From: Maricaulis parjimensis
GTDB taxonomy: Bacteria; Pseudomonadota; Alphaproteobacteria; Caulobacterales; Maricaulaceae
DNA: 64,000 bases
Assembly: GCF_016817355.1 (NCBI RefSeq)
Contig: NZ_JADOTT010000001.1
Span: 608,072-672,071 of the forward strand
Direction of reading: 5' to 3'
The stretch's first letter is position 1; every line of letters starts with the position of its first letter. Positions 8,483 to 18,024 of the stretch are shown here, in pieces. The notes below the pieces were generated by a model. The model saw only the letters and a program-made list of their open reading frames with translations. It searched no databases and was not told the origin of the DNA. A program made the translations under genes and the position numbers.

Positions 8483-10771
8483 CTACTCCGCCACCATCGG
8501 TGTCTCGACCTCGTGTTTTTCCGGGTCGTAGGCGGCGAGGGCGGCCAGGGTGGTGATCTCGCTGACCGAAGCGCCCAGCCGGGCGATCTGGACCGGTTTT
8601 TCCACGCCGACCAGCATCGGACCGATCACGGTCGCCCCACCCGCCACGCGCAGCAGCTTGGTGGCGATGGAGGCGGCATGGATGGCCGGCATGACCAGGA
8701 CATTGGCCGGGCCTTTCAGGCGCGAGAAGGGGTAGAGGAAGCGGTGTGACGGATCGAGCGCCACGTCGACATTCATCTCGCCCTCGTATTCGAAATCCAC
8801 ACCGCGCTCGTCCAGCAGGCGAACCGCCTCCTGGAGCTTTTCCGAGCGCTGGCCGGACGGATTGCCGAAAGTGGAATAGGACAGGAAGGCCACGCGCGGG
8901 GTGAAGCCGAAACCCTTGGCCGTGGCCGCGGTTTCCTCGGCAATGTCGGCGAGGGCCTCGCTGTCCGGGAATTCCGCGATATTCGTGTCGGCGATGAAGA
9001 GCGTCCGGTTCTTGGCGAGCGCGATGGACATGCCCATCACGCGCTGGCCCTCGGCCGGATCCAGCACCAGCGAGACATCGGACAGGGCAGCTGCATAGGA
9101 GCGCGTCGTACCTGTCACCATGCCGTCGGCATCGCCCAGCTTCACCATGCAGGCGGAGAAGACATTCCGGTCATTATTGACCAGGCGCTGCACATCGCGG
9201 CGCAGATAACCCTGACGCTGCAAGCGTTCATAGAGGAAGTCCGCATAGTCCGAATTGCGGTCGGACAGGCGCGCATTGACCACTTCGATCGCATCTTCCG
9301 GCACGCCGACCAGGCGCATGTTGGCCTTGGTGATCTCTTCACGGCCGACCAGCACAGCCTTGCCCAATTCCTGGTTCTGGAAGGCATAGGCGGCGCGGAT
9401 CACCGAGGGTTCCTCGCCTTCGGCAAACACGATACGGCGGCCGTGGCCCATCACTGCGCCCTGGATCCGCTGCAGCAGCGCAGCGGTCGGGTCGAGGCGG
9501 CGGGCCAGCGAGGCGCGATAGGCCGACATGTCGGCAATCGGCTTGCGGGCGACACCCGTATCCATGGCGGCCTGGGCCACATAGGGCGGCACGTAATGGA
9601 TCAGGCGCGGATCAAAGGGCGAGGGAATGATGTATTCGCGGCCGAATGTCGGACGATGGCCGTGATAGGCGGCGGCCACTTCGTCCGGCACATCTTCCTT
9701 GGCCAGGGCGGCCAGAGCGCGCGCGGCAGCGATCTTCATCTCTTCATTGATGGTGCGGGCTCGCACATCCAGCGCGCCGCGGAAGATGTAGGGGAAGCCG
9801 AGGACGTTATTGACCTGGTTGGGATAGTCCGACCGGCCCGTGGCGATGATGGCATCCTCGCGTACGGCTCGGGCATCTTCCGGCGAGATTTCCGGGTCCG
9901 GATTGGCCATGGCGAAGATGATCGGGTCCTTGCCCATCGTCTTGACCATGTCCTGGGTCAGCGCACCGGCGACCGAGAGGCCCAGGAAGCAGTCCGCCCC
10001 GTCCACGGCCTCGGCCAGGGTGCGGCGGTCGGTTTCCACGGCATGGGCCGCCTTCCACTGGTTCAGCCCGTCGCGTCCGGGATGGATCACGCCCTTGCTG
10101 TCGCACAACAGGGCATTCTCATGCTTCACGCCCATTGCCTTGAGCAGTTCAAGCACGGCGATACCCGCGGCACCGGCGCCGTTCACGACGACGCGCAAGT
10201 CTTCCATCTTCCGATTGGTCAGGTGACAGGCATTGATGATGCCGGCCGCGGAGATGATGGCGGTGCCGTGCTGGTCATCATGGAAGACCGGGACATCGAG
10301 CAGTTCGCGCAGGCGCTGTTCGACGATGAAGCTTTCCGGCGCCTTGATGTCTTCCAGATTGATGCCGCCGAACGTATTGCCGATGCGCTTGACGCATTCG
10401 ATGAAGGCTTCGGCGTCTTCTTCTTCCACCTCGATGTCCACGGCATCGAGGTCGGCAAAGCGTTTGAACAGGACCGCCTTGCCTTCCATCACCGGTTTGG
10501 AGGCGGGCGCGCCCAGATTGCCCAGGCCCAGAATGGCAGTGCCATTGGAGATCACGGCGACCATATTGCCCTTGGACGTGTAGTCGTAGACCGCGTCCGG
10601 GTTTTCCGCGATGGCCTTCACCGGTGCGGCCACGCCCGGGCTGTAGGCCAGGGAGAGATCGCGCTGGGTCGCCATGGGTTTGGTCGGCGTCAGGCCGAGC
10701 TTGCCGGGAACCGGTTCCTTGTGAAAGGCAAGCGCTTCTTGATCGTCGACTGGGCTGGTTCTGTCGTTCAT
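8483..10771 (-). CDS. maeB: NADP-dependent malic enzyme with C-terminal phosphotransacetylase domain (MaeB type)
   Basis: 762-residue two-domain protein. The N-terminal 420 residues are malic enzyme, which converts malate to pyruvate with CO2 release. LSLAYSPGVAAP, the lysine-bearing VMEGKAVLFKRFADLD and the metal/NADP regions VFHDDQHGTA and VNGAGAAGIAV are visible. The C-terminal part, from about residue 435, is a phosphate acetyl/butyryl-transferase-like domain (AEGEEPSVIRAA ... KNRTLFIADTNI). In MaeB-type enzymes this domain is thought to be regulatory, mediating acetyl-CoA effects, and not catalytic. The gene is convergent with the AmpG-like gene and divergent from mutS. The start codon at 10771 is the first Met of a canonical N-terminus. 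Confidence 0.95.
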   Translation of the reverse strand: MNDRTSPVDDQEALAFHKEPVPGKLGLTPTKPMATQRDLSLAYSPGVAAPVKAIAENPDAVYDYTSKGNMVAVISNGTAILGLGNLGAPASKPVMEGKAVLFKRFADLDAVDIEVEEEDAEAFIECVKRIGNTFGGINLEDIKAPESFIVEQRLRELLDVPVFHDDQHGTAIISAAGIINACHLTNRKMEDLRVVVNGAGAAGIAVLELLKAMGVKHENALLCDSKGVIHPGRDGLNQWKAAHAVETDRRTLAEAVDGADCFLGLSVAGALTQDMVKTMGKDPIIFAMANPDPEISPEDARAVREDAIIATGRSDYPNQVNNVLGFPYIFRGALDVRARTINEEMKIAAARALAALAKEDVPDEVAAAYHGHRPTFGREYIIPSPFDPRLIHYVPPYVAQAAMDTGVARKPIADMSAYRASLARRLDPTAALLQRIQGAVMGHGRRIVFAEGEEPSVIRAAYAFQNQELGKAVLVGREEITKANMRLVGVPEDAIEVVNARLSDRNSDYADFLYERLQRQGYLRRDVQRLVNNDRNVFSACMVKLGDADGMVTGTTRSYAAALSDVSLVLDPAEGQRVMGMSIALAKNRTLFIADTNIAEFPDSEALADIAEETAATAKGFGFTPRVAFLSYSTFGNPSGQRSEKLQEAVRLLDERGVDFEYEGEMNVDVALDPSHRFLYPFSRLKGPANVLVMPAIHAASIATKLLRVAGGATVIGPMLVGVEKPVQIARLGASVSEITTLAALAAYDPEKHEVETPMVAE

Positions 10772-10870
10772 CCCCGAAATGTCCCGTTTTTCGTGAAGGA
10801 AAGTGTTGTGTAGGGCCTTAGCCGCTTCCTACCCTTGCACGCAACACGAAACCTCGCCACCGTCCGCGCC

Positions 10871-13570
10871 ATGAACGCCCATACCACGCTCCCGATTCCA
10901 GCAGATCGCACCTTCCCCACCGCGGAGGGGGCGACGCCCATGATGGAGCAATTCCTCGATCTGCGGGGCCAGGCCCCGGCCGATGCGCTCCTGTTTTACC
11001 GGATGGGCGATTTCTACGAGCTCTTCTTTGATGATGCCGTGCGCGCGGCCGCGGCTTTGGACATTGCCCTGACCAAGCGGGGCGAGCATCAGGGCGAACC
11101 CATCCCGATGTGTGGTGTCCCGGCGGCGACGGCAGAGGCCTATCTGGCCCGCCTGATCAAGGCCGGTTTCAAGGTTGCGGTCGGCGAGCAGACTGAAGAT
11201 CCCAAGGCGGCCAAGGCGCGCGGCGGGTCCAAGGCCGTGGTGCGGCGCGAGATCACCCGGATCGTCACGCCCGGCACGCTGACCGAGGACAGCCTGCTTG
11301 ATCCGCGGTCATCCAACCGCATCGCCGCCCTGGCGCGGCTGGCCAGCGGCGAAGCGGCGATTGCCTGGGCGGAAGTGTCGACTGGTGAGTTCATGGTCTC
11401 CGCCGTGTCCGCGGCCACAATGGCTGCCGAACTGGCTGCCATGAGCCCGGCGGAACTCCTGGTCGAGGAAAGCCTGTTCGGTGAAGCCGCTGCGATGGCG
11501 GGTCGCGCTACGCTGACGCCCCTGCCGCGCGCCAAGTTCGATGTGGCCTCTGCGGAACGGCAATTGAAGGCCCAGTTCGGCGTCCAGGAACTGACGGCCT
11601 TTGGTGATTTCTCCAAGGCGGAACGCTCCGCGCTGGGGGCTCTGCTGGACTATCTGGCCCTGTCCCAGGCCGGCGCTCCGGCCAAGCTGGCACCACCCCG
11701 CCAGGCCCGTGAGGGTAGTGTTCTGGCCATTGATCCGGCAACCCGGGCCAGCCTGGAAATTGACAGGACGATGTCAGGAGAGCGGAAAGGCTCCCTGCTC
11801 GATGCGATCGACCGCACGGTCACGGCTCCCGGCGCGCGTGCGCTGGCGGAACGCCTGGCCCGTCCGCTCACCGATGTCGCCCACATCGAGGCGCGCCTGG
11901 ATGCCATCGCCTGGTTCGAACGCGAGGCTTCGGCGCGGCGGGAATTGCGCGATCGCCTGAAAAAGGCCGGCGATGCCGAGCGCGGCTTGTCCCGTCTTCT
12001 GCTGGGCCGTGGCGGTCCGCGGGATCTGAAATCCCTCTCCAGTGCCCTGCTTGAGGGGGAGGCGATGGCGTCGCGGCTTCTGGGTGAAAAGCTGGACACG
12101 CCACCGCCCCTGATCGCTGACGCACTCGACGCTCTGACCCTCGCCGACAAGCCGTCCCTGGCCGGTCTGGTCCATGATCTGGAACGTGCTGTGGTCGACG
12201 AGCCGCCGCTCATGGCGCGCGATGGTGGCTTCATCGCCGAAGCCTGGCTCCCCGCCCTGGATGAGACGCGTCAATTGCGCGACGCCTCCCGCCGGATCGT
12301 GGCCGGTCTGCAGCAGACCTATGCCGAGGCGACCGGCGTGTCCGGTCTGAAGGTGAAGCACAACAATGTACTGGGTTATTTTGTCGAGGTGACGGCCAAG
12401 CATGCCGACACGTTGATGGGGAATGACACCTTCATCCACCGGCAGACCATGGCCAATGCCGTCCGCTTCAGCACGACCGAGCTTGCCGAGCTGGAATCCA
12501 GGATTGCCAGCGCGGCAGACCGGGCCCTGGCGATGGAAATCGAGGCCTTCAACGAATTGCGCGACCGGGTGGAGGCTGAAACCGGTCTGATCCGTGCGGC
12601 CACGCGGGCTTTGGCAGAATTTGATGTCACTGCTGCGCTTGCTGAATGGGCCGAGGAGTCCCAGGCCTGCCGACCCCAAGTTAACGATTCGTTTACGTTT
12701 TCTGTTACGGCCGGCCGCCATCCCGTGGTCGAACGCTCGCTCGAGCGCAGTGGCGAGGGGCGGTTCACCCCCAATTCCTGCCAACTGGATGGATCGGGGG
12801 AAAATGCGCCCCGTTTGACCTTTATTACGGGTCCCAACATGGCGGGTAAGTCGACCTATCTGCGCCAGAACGCCCTCATTCTCATGCTGGCCCAGTCAGG
12901 ATGCTATGTGCCCGCCGAAGCGGCGGAAATCGGCATAGCGGACCGGCTCTATTCACGCGTCGGTGCCGCCGATGACCTGGCCCGCGGCCGCTCTACCTTC
13001 ATGGCGGAAATGATCGAGACAGCGGCCATCCTGAACCAGGCCACACCGCGCAGCTTCGTGATCCTGGACGAGATCGGCCGGGGCACGGCGACCTTTGACG
13101 GCCTGTCCATTGCCTGGGCCGCTGCGGAACATCTGCACGAGATCAATCAGTGCCGCGCCCTCTTCGCCACGCATTATCACGAACTGACCCGTTTGTCGGA
13201 GGACCTCGACGCGGCCGGCAATGCCTCGCTCAAGGCCAAGGAATGGAAGGGCGAGCTGGTCTTCCTCCACGAGGTGGGCCCCGGGGCGGCCGACCGTTCC
13301 TACGGGATCGAGGTTGCCCGCCGGGCCGGTCTTCCCCGCAAGGCGGTCAGCCGGGCCCAGTCCATTCTCAAACGCCTGGAATCGGACAATGCGCCCTCGG
13401 CTGCGTTGGACACGCTTCCGCTGTTCGCGGTCGCCGAGCCTGACGCTGCACCGGAACCGCTCGTCTCTGCCGTGGAGGAAAGACTGGGACCGGTCGATGT
13501 CGATGGTCTGTCGCCGCGCGAGGCGCTCGACCTCGTTTACGAGCTCAAGGGACTGGTCAAGAAGACGTGA
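10871..13570 (+). CDS. mutS: DNA mismatch repair protein MutS
   Basis: Mismatch-recognition ATPase that starts methyl-independent or strand-directed mismatch repair with MutL. The mismatch-binding F-x-E motif is in LLFYRMGDFYELFFDDA near the N-terminus. The C-terminal ABC-type ATPase has Walker A TGPNMAGKSTYLRQ and Walker B FVILDEIGRGTATFDG. The ending is the usual MutS helix-turn-helix region (SPREALDLVYELKGL). Length is about 899 aa from the ATG at 10871. A second ATG at 10940 has a stronger upstream GGAGGGG motif and could be the real start, which would remove 23 poorly conserved residues. It is divergent from maeB across about 100 bases. Confidence 0.96.
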   Translation: MNAHTTLPIPADRTFPTAEGATPMMEQFLDLRGQAPADALLFYRMGDFYELFFDDAVRAAAALDIALTKRGEHQGEPIPMCGVPAATAEAYLARLIKAGFKVAVGEQTEDPKAAKARGGSKAVVRREITRIVTPGTLTEDSLLDPRSSNRIAALARLASGEAAIAWAEVSTGEFMVSAVSAATMAAELAAMSPAELLVEESLFGEAAAMAGRATLTPLPRAKFDVASAERQLKAQFGVQELTAFGDFSKAERSALGALLDYLALSQAGAPAKLAPPRQAREGSVLAIDPATRASLEIDRTMSGERKGSLLDAIDRTVTAPGARALAERLARPLTDVAHIEARLDAIAWFEREASARRELRDRLKKAGDAERGLSRLLLGRGGPRDLKSLSSALLEGEAMASRLLGEKLDTPPPLIADALDALTLADKPSLAGLVHDLERAVVDEPPLMARDGGFIAEAWLPALDETRQLRDASRRIVAGLQQTYAEATGVSGLKVKHNNVLGYFVEVTAKHADTLMGNDTFIHRQTMANAVRFSTTELAELESRIASAADRALAMEIEAFNELRDRVEAETGLIRAATRALAEFDVTAALAEWAEESQACRPQVNDSFTFSVTAGRHPVVERSLERSGEGRFTPNSCQLDGSGENAPRLTFITGPNMAGKSTYLRQNALILMLAQSGCYVPAEAAEIGIADRLYSRVGAADDLARGRSTFMAEMIETAAILNQATPRSFVILDEIGRGTATFDGLSIAWAAAEHLHEINQCRALFATHYHELTRLSEDLDAAGNASLKAKEWKGELVFLHEVGPGAADRSYGIEVARRAGLPRKAVSRAQSILKRLESDNAPSAALDTLPLFAVAEPDAAPEPLVSAVEERLGPVDVDGLSPREALDLVYELKGLVKKT

Positions 13571-13574
13571 CGCG

Positions 13575-13593
13575 TTAACCCGTGCCCTCTAGA
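13575..13593 (+). promoter_or_regulatory. Candidate promoter of glnD
   Basis: TTAAC at 13575-13579, an 8-base gap, then TCTAGA at 13588-13593, 11 bases before the glnD ATG. GTGACGC at 13567-13573 is a possible minus-35, one mismatch from the Caulobacter TTGACGS element, with 14 bases before TCTAGATT. There is no Shine-Dalgarno, so a leaderless or near-leaderless transcript is possible. The arrangement copies the one upstream of the hybrid kinase gene at 5158. Confidence 0.38.
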
Positions 13594-13604
13594 TTGGCCC
13601 CGAC

Positions 13605-16415
13605 ATGACCCGCTCCGTTCTGCCTGCCTCTCTCGACGCCCTGAAATTGCGGGCGGAACTGGCCGCTGCCCTGGCCCAGGATGGCTGGGATTCGCCAGCG
13701 GCCCGCCAGGCCGGACTGGGTCAGGTGAAAGCGGCGCTGGACCGCTTCCGGGAACAGGCCTTCGCGCGTCTGTCCGGCCAGGGCGGTGGCGCTGCGGCCG
13801 CCCAGACGCTGGCTGACGGGGTCAGTGTCTGCCTCCACGCTCTGTTCGACTCCATGGCCTCGGCGGATCCGGAGGGTTCGACCGGTGTCGCCCTGTGTGC
13901 CCTGGGCGGTTTCGGGGCGGGCGAATTGGCGCCGGCGTCCGATGTCGACCTGCTTCTGATCAAACCGGATGGTGAGAGCGAGACGACCGATCGCTTCCTG
14001 CAGCAGGTGCTCTATGCCCTGTGGGATCTCAAGATCGATGTCGGCGGCGGGGCCTGCCGCTCGATTGACGAGACGCTGGACCTGGCCCGGGAGGACGCCT
14101 CCGAACGCACGGCGCTGCTCAGCCTGCGCCATCTGGCCGGCGACGAAACCCAGACCCAGTCCCTCGCCCAGCGTTTCCGCGAGGAAGTCGTGGCGGGTGA
14201 CCTGCAGGGCTTTGTGGAAGCCAAGCTGCGCGAGCGCGATGCCCGGATCGAAAAGGCCGGCCGCTCCCGCTACACGGTCGAGCCGCATCTGAAATCCGGC
14301 AAGGGTGGTCTGCGCGATCTCCAGCTCATGCGCTGGCTGGCGCAATTCCTGTACGGCGCCGACGCGTTCGAGCGCTGGGTCGGCACGCGCCTGCTCTCGG
14401 TCGAGGATGTCGACCGCTATGTCGCCGCCGATGACTTCTTCTGGACCGTCCGCTTCCATTTGCACGAACTGGCCGGCGGCAAGGATGAGAAACTCGCTTT
14501 CGACCTGCAGCCGGAAATCGCGGCCCGCATGGGCTTTGAGGATGGCGAGGATGAAAGCGGTGTCGAACGTTTCATGCGCCGCTATTTCCGCACCGCCATG
14601 GATGTCGGCTCCCTGACCCGCCTGGTCTGCGCCAAGCTGGAAGCCGATGCCTGGAAGTCCAAGCCGAAAGGCCTGGCCCGCTTCCTGCCGCCCAGCATGG
14701 AAGCGGACGAGAATGCCGATGTCGCCGAATTCATCGTGCGCGATGGCCGGCTGGACTTTGCCCATGCCACCCAGATCCGCGAGGAACCGGTGCGGATCAT
14801 GCGCTTCTTCCATGTCGCCGCCTCACGCCGGCTGGACATGCATCCGGAAGCCGTGGCGCGGATCGGCCGCACCCTGCATTTCATCGATGATGATTTCCGC
14901 CGTGACCCCCGCGCGGCCCGCGCCTTCTTCGCGGTCCTCCTCGACGCACCGGCCCCGATGGCCGTGCTGCGCATGATGACCGAGGCGGGCGTGCTGGGCC
15001 GCTATATCCCCGAATTCGGCGATATCGTCGCGCGCACCCAATTCAACATGTATCACCGCTACACGGTGGATGAGCACACGCTGCAGGCGCTCGGATTCCT
15101 GCGCGAGATCGAGGACGGGCTGCACCCGGAAGAACACCCGCTGGCAACCCGGATCACCCCGCTGATCCAGAACCGCCGCGCCCTGCACCTGGCTGTGCTT
15201 CTGCACGATACCGGCAAGGGGTCGGGCGATCAGTGCGTGGAGGGTGCCCTGCGCGCGCTGACGGCCTGTGAACGTCTCGGCCTGGGTCATCAGGAGAGCG
15301 AGCTGGTCGCCTGGCTGATCCGCTCCCACCTCCTGCTCAGTGATACCGCCCAGCGCCGCGATCTGTCGGATCCGCGCACCGTGGCCGACTTTGCCGCGGC
15401 GATGGGCTCGCTGGAACGGCTGCGCCTGCTCACCGTGCTGACCGTGGTGGATATCCGCGCCGTCGGACCGGGCGTGTGGAATGGCTGGAAGGCCCAGCTG
15501 ATCCGCGACTTGTACGCGGCCACGGAAACCGTACTGGCCAGCGATGGCGACGCACTGGAAGCGGCGCGCCAGGGCCTGGCAGACAATGCCCAGACCGAGC
15601 GCGACCGGATCCGCCCGCGACTGGAGCGGATGAATCCGGATTTCGCTGCCTGGTGGGTGGCTGAATTGCCGGACCCCTACTGGGTCTCCTTCGGTCAGGA
15701 AGACCGCTTCCGCCATGCGGCCTTCGTGCGCAATGCCTGGGAAAAGGGTGAGCACACCTCGGCCGGCGTGCGCGTCGACCGCCGCCGTTCGGCGACGGAA
15801 GTGATGATCTGGTCGCCGGACCGCAACCGGGTTTTTGCCGATCTCGTCGCGGCCTTTGCCGAAATGGGCGCTGATGTCGTCGGCGCGACCATCAACACCA
15901 CTGTGTCCGGCCAGGTCTTCGACGTGTTCTACATCCAGGATGCGGCCGGTCAGCCCTATGGCCAGCAGGATGAGCGCCAGCGCCAGGCCCTGGTGGCCTA
16001 TCTGCGCGAAGTGGCGACCGGCGAGCTGACCGTGCGCCGCCGTCAGGGCGGCCCGTTGGCGCGCCGCGATGCGGCCTTCCGCGTGACCCCGGCCGTGACC
16101 CTGTCCAATGAGATCGCCGAGAATGCCACCGTGATCGAGGCGTCGGGCCGCGACCGGCCAGGCCTGCTGGCTGATCTGGCGGACGTGTTGGCCGATGAAA
16201 ACCTGGCGCTCACCTCAGCCCAGATTGACGGGTATGGCGAACGGGCGACAGACGTGTTCTACGTCACACATGAGGGCGGCAAGCTGGAAGATGAGGCCGT
16301 CACGGAACGTGTCCGCGAAGGCCTGATGGCCGTGTTCAGCGAGAATGAGACCGCTTTCGACAAGAAGGCGGCCCAGCGCGGCATTGCCCGGGCCAAGGCC
16401 AGTGTTCTGAGGTAG
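13605..16415 (+). CDS. glnD: [Protein-PII] uridylyltransferase / uridylyl-removing enzyme GlnD
   Basis: Bifunctional nitrogen sensor that uridylylates PII proteins when glutamine is low and deuridylylates them when it is high. The 936-residue length fits the family. The nucleotidyltransferase domain has LGGFGAGELAPASDVDLLL (G-x-D-x-D). The GlnD-type helical region includes LKSGKGGLRDLQLM. The HD hydrolase domain has VLLHDTGKGSGDQCVEGA, and two C-terminal ACT domains start at about residues 750 and 845 (VIEASGRDRPGLLADLAD). In the HD domain the usual DHS after the HD pair reads DQC, so one commonly conserved His is missing; the HD pair itself is intact. It is close upstream of murJ, with a six-base gap. 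Confidence 0.96.
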   Translation: MTRSVLPASLDALKLRAELAAALAQDGWDSPAARQAGLGQVKAALDRFREQAFARLSGQGGGAAAAQTLADGVSVCLHALFDSMASADPEGSTGVALCALGGFGAGELAPASDVDLLLIKPDGESETTDRFLQQVLYALWDLKIDVGGGACRSIDETLDLAREDASERTALLSLRHLAGDETQTQSLAQRFREEVVAGDLQGFVEAKLRERDARIEKAGRSRYTVEPHLKSGKGGLRDLQLMRWLAQFLYGADAFERWVGTRLLSVEDVDRYVAADDFFWTVRFHLHELAGGKDEKLAFDLQPEIAARMGFEDGEDESGVERFMRRYFRTAMDVGSLTRLVCAKLEADAWKSKPKGLARFLPPSMEADENADVAEFIVRDGRLDFAHATQIREEPVRIMRFFHVAASRRLDMHPEAVARIGRTLHFIDDDFRRDPRAARAFFAVLLDAPAPMAVLRMMTEAGVLGRYIPEFGDIVARTQFNMYHRYTVDEHTLQALGFLREIEDGLHPEEHPLATRITPLIQNRRALHLAVLLHDTGKGSGDQCVEGALRALTACERLGLGHQESELVAWLIRSHLLLSDTAQRRDLSDPRTVADFAAAMGSLERLRLLTVLTVVDIRAVGPGVWNGWKAQLIRDLYAATETVLASDGDALEAARQGLADNAQTERDRIRPRLERMNPDFAAWWVAELPDPYWVSFGQEDRFRHAAFVRNAWEKGEHTSAGVRVDRRRSATEVMIWSPDRNRVFADLVAAFAEMGADVVGATINTTVSGQVFDVFYIQDAAGQPYGQQDERQRQALVAYLREVATGELTVRRRQGGPLARRDAAFRVTPAVTLSNEIAENATVIEASGRDRPGLLADLADVLADENLALTSAQIDGYGERATDVFYVTHEGGKLEDEAVTERVREGLMAVFSENETAFDKKAAQRGIARAKASVLR

Positions 16416-16421
16416 GACCGC

Positions 16422-17966
16422 ATGCGTCTTTTGAGATCTTCGGCCGTTGTCGGCGTCATGACCTTGGGCAGCCGGCTTCTTGGCCTTGTGCGCGAGATCC
16501 TGCTGGCCCGCGCGCTGGGGGCGGGAGCCGTCACGGACGCCTTTCTCACAGCCTTCCAATTCCCCAACCTGTTCCGCCGGATCTTCGCCGAAGGCGCTTT
16601 CAATTCGGCCTTTGTGCCGCTCTATGCCGGCAAGCTGGAAGGTGAGGGTCTGACCGACGCCCAAAAGTTTGCCCGCGATGTCGCAGCCATGCTGATGGCG
16701 GCCATGCTGGTTCTGGTCGTCGGGGCCCAGATCATCATGCCCTGGCTGATGTATCTGCTCGGACCGGGCTTTGTCGGTGATCCGGATATTTTCGGCCTGG
16801 CGGTCCTGCTGACCCAGATCACCATGCCCTATCTCTTCATGATGTCGCTCAGCGCCATGTTGAGCGGCGTGCTCAATTCCCACGGCAAGTTTGCTGTGGC
16901 GGCTGCGGCCCCCATGCTGCTGAATGTGACCCTAGTGGGCATTCTCTGGTTTTCGCCGGCAAGCGGTCAGGACCTCACCCTGCATCTGTCGATCGGGATC
17001 ACCGTGTCCGGCCTGGCCCAGCTGGTCTGGCTCTATGCCGCCTGCCGCGCCACGGGCATCCGCCTGCGCTTCCAGCTGCCGCGCATGACCCCGGACGTGA
17101 TGCGTCTCATCCTGCTGGGCGTACCCGGCGCGCTGGCCGCTGGCGTGACCCAGATCAACATCCTGGTCACCTCCTCGATCGCCACCATGCAGGAGGGCGC
17201 GCGCTCCTGGCTCTATTATGCCGACCGCCTCTATCAGCTGCCCCTCGGCGTGGTGGGGATCGCGATGGGCGTGGTGCTGTTGCCGACCCTGACCGGACGC
17301 CTCAAGGCCGGCGATATGCAGGCCGCCGGCAATGCGATGAACCGGGCGCTGGAAATTTCCATGGCGCTGACCCTGCCGGCTGCGGTCGCGCTGGGCGTGA
17401 TCCCGGTCTTCATTGCCGAGGGCATTTATGAGCGCGATGCCTTCACGCCCCAGGATGCCATCATGGTGGGCCAGGCCCTGACAGCCTTTGCCGTCGGACT
17501 GCCGGCCTTTGTCCTGATCAAGGTCCTGTCGCCTGGCTTCTTCGCCCGGGAAGACACGGTCACGCCCATGAAATTCGCCACGATCGGCGTGGCCATCAAT
17601 CTGGCGCTGGGGCTCAGCCTCTTCTTCGGGCCGCTGGGCTTTGCCGGTCTGGCGATTGCCACTTCGGTCGCGGGTTGGGTCAACACACTCCTGCTCGCTG
17701 TCACCTTGCGGCGGCGCGGCCTGCTGGATCCTGACAAGCGCCTGCTCAATCGTTTGCCGCGCATCGGTGCTGCGAGTGTGGTGATGGGGGTCTTCCTGTT
17801 TTATGCCGACCGGCATTCCGGCCTGGTCCTGCCCTATGTCCTCAATTCACCGATCCTGGCCCTGCTCGCGATCTGTTTCGCCGGGCTTGGTGTGTTCGGT
17901 CTGGCGTCGCTTTTGACTGGCGCCCTGCGGCTTTCCGAGGTGCGCGGCGCGCTCAAGCGCTCTTGA
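16422..17966 (+). CDS. murJ: Lipid II flippase MurJ
   Basis: Integral membrane protein of the MOP/MATE-like MviN family, which flips the peptidoglycan precursor lipid II across the inner membrane. The start SSAVVGVMTLGSRLLGLVRE and the following FQFPNLFRRIFAEGAFNSAF are strong family signatures, carrying the conserved arginines of the substrate cavity. About 14 hydrophobic segments are spread over 514 residues, the normal length. A GAGGTAGG motif just upstream of the ATG is a reasonable ribosome binding site. glnD-murJ-trpS is a recurring neighbourhood in alphaproteobacteria, and the short spacing to glnD suggests co-transcription. Confidence 0.95.
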   Translation: MRLLRSSAVVGVMTLGSRLLGLVREILLARALGAGAVTDAFLTAFQFPNLFRRIFAEGAFNSAFVPLYAGKLEGEGLTDAQKFARDVAAMLMAAMLVLVVGAQIIMPWLMYLLGPGFVGDPDIFGLAVLLTQITMPYLFMMSLSAMLSGVLNSHGKFAVAAAAPMLLNVTLVGILWFSPASGQDLTLHLSIGITVSGLAQLVWLYAACRATGIRLRFQLPRMTPDVMRLILLGVPGALAAGVTQINILVTSSIATMQEGARSWLYYADRLYQLPLGVVGIAMGVVLLPTLTGRLKAGDMQAAGNAMNRALEISMALTLPAAVALGVIPVFIAEGIYERDAFTPQDAIMVGQALTAFAVGLPAFVLIKVLSPGFFAREDTVTPMKFATIGVAINLALGLSLFFGPLGFAGLAIATSVAGWVNTLLLAVTLRRRGLLDPDKRLLNRLPRIGAASVVMGVFLFYADRHSGLVLPYVLNSPILALLAICFAGLGVFGLASLLTGALRLSEVRGALKRS

Positions 17967-18024
17967 AGCCAAGCGCCGGGCTGGGTAACACGCCTTTCCA
18001 CATTTATTCAGCAAGGCCCATCCC

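Noticed and set aside
9443-10813. 456-codon plus-strand open frame opposite maeB
   Set aside because: Antisense shadow of the malic enzyme gene, with no recognisable domain.
12681-12700. TTAACGATTCGTTTAC inside mutS, resembling a CtrA site
   Set aside because: It lies in the middle of the mutS coding sequence on conserved codons, far from any start.
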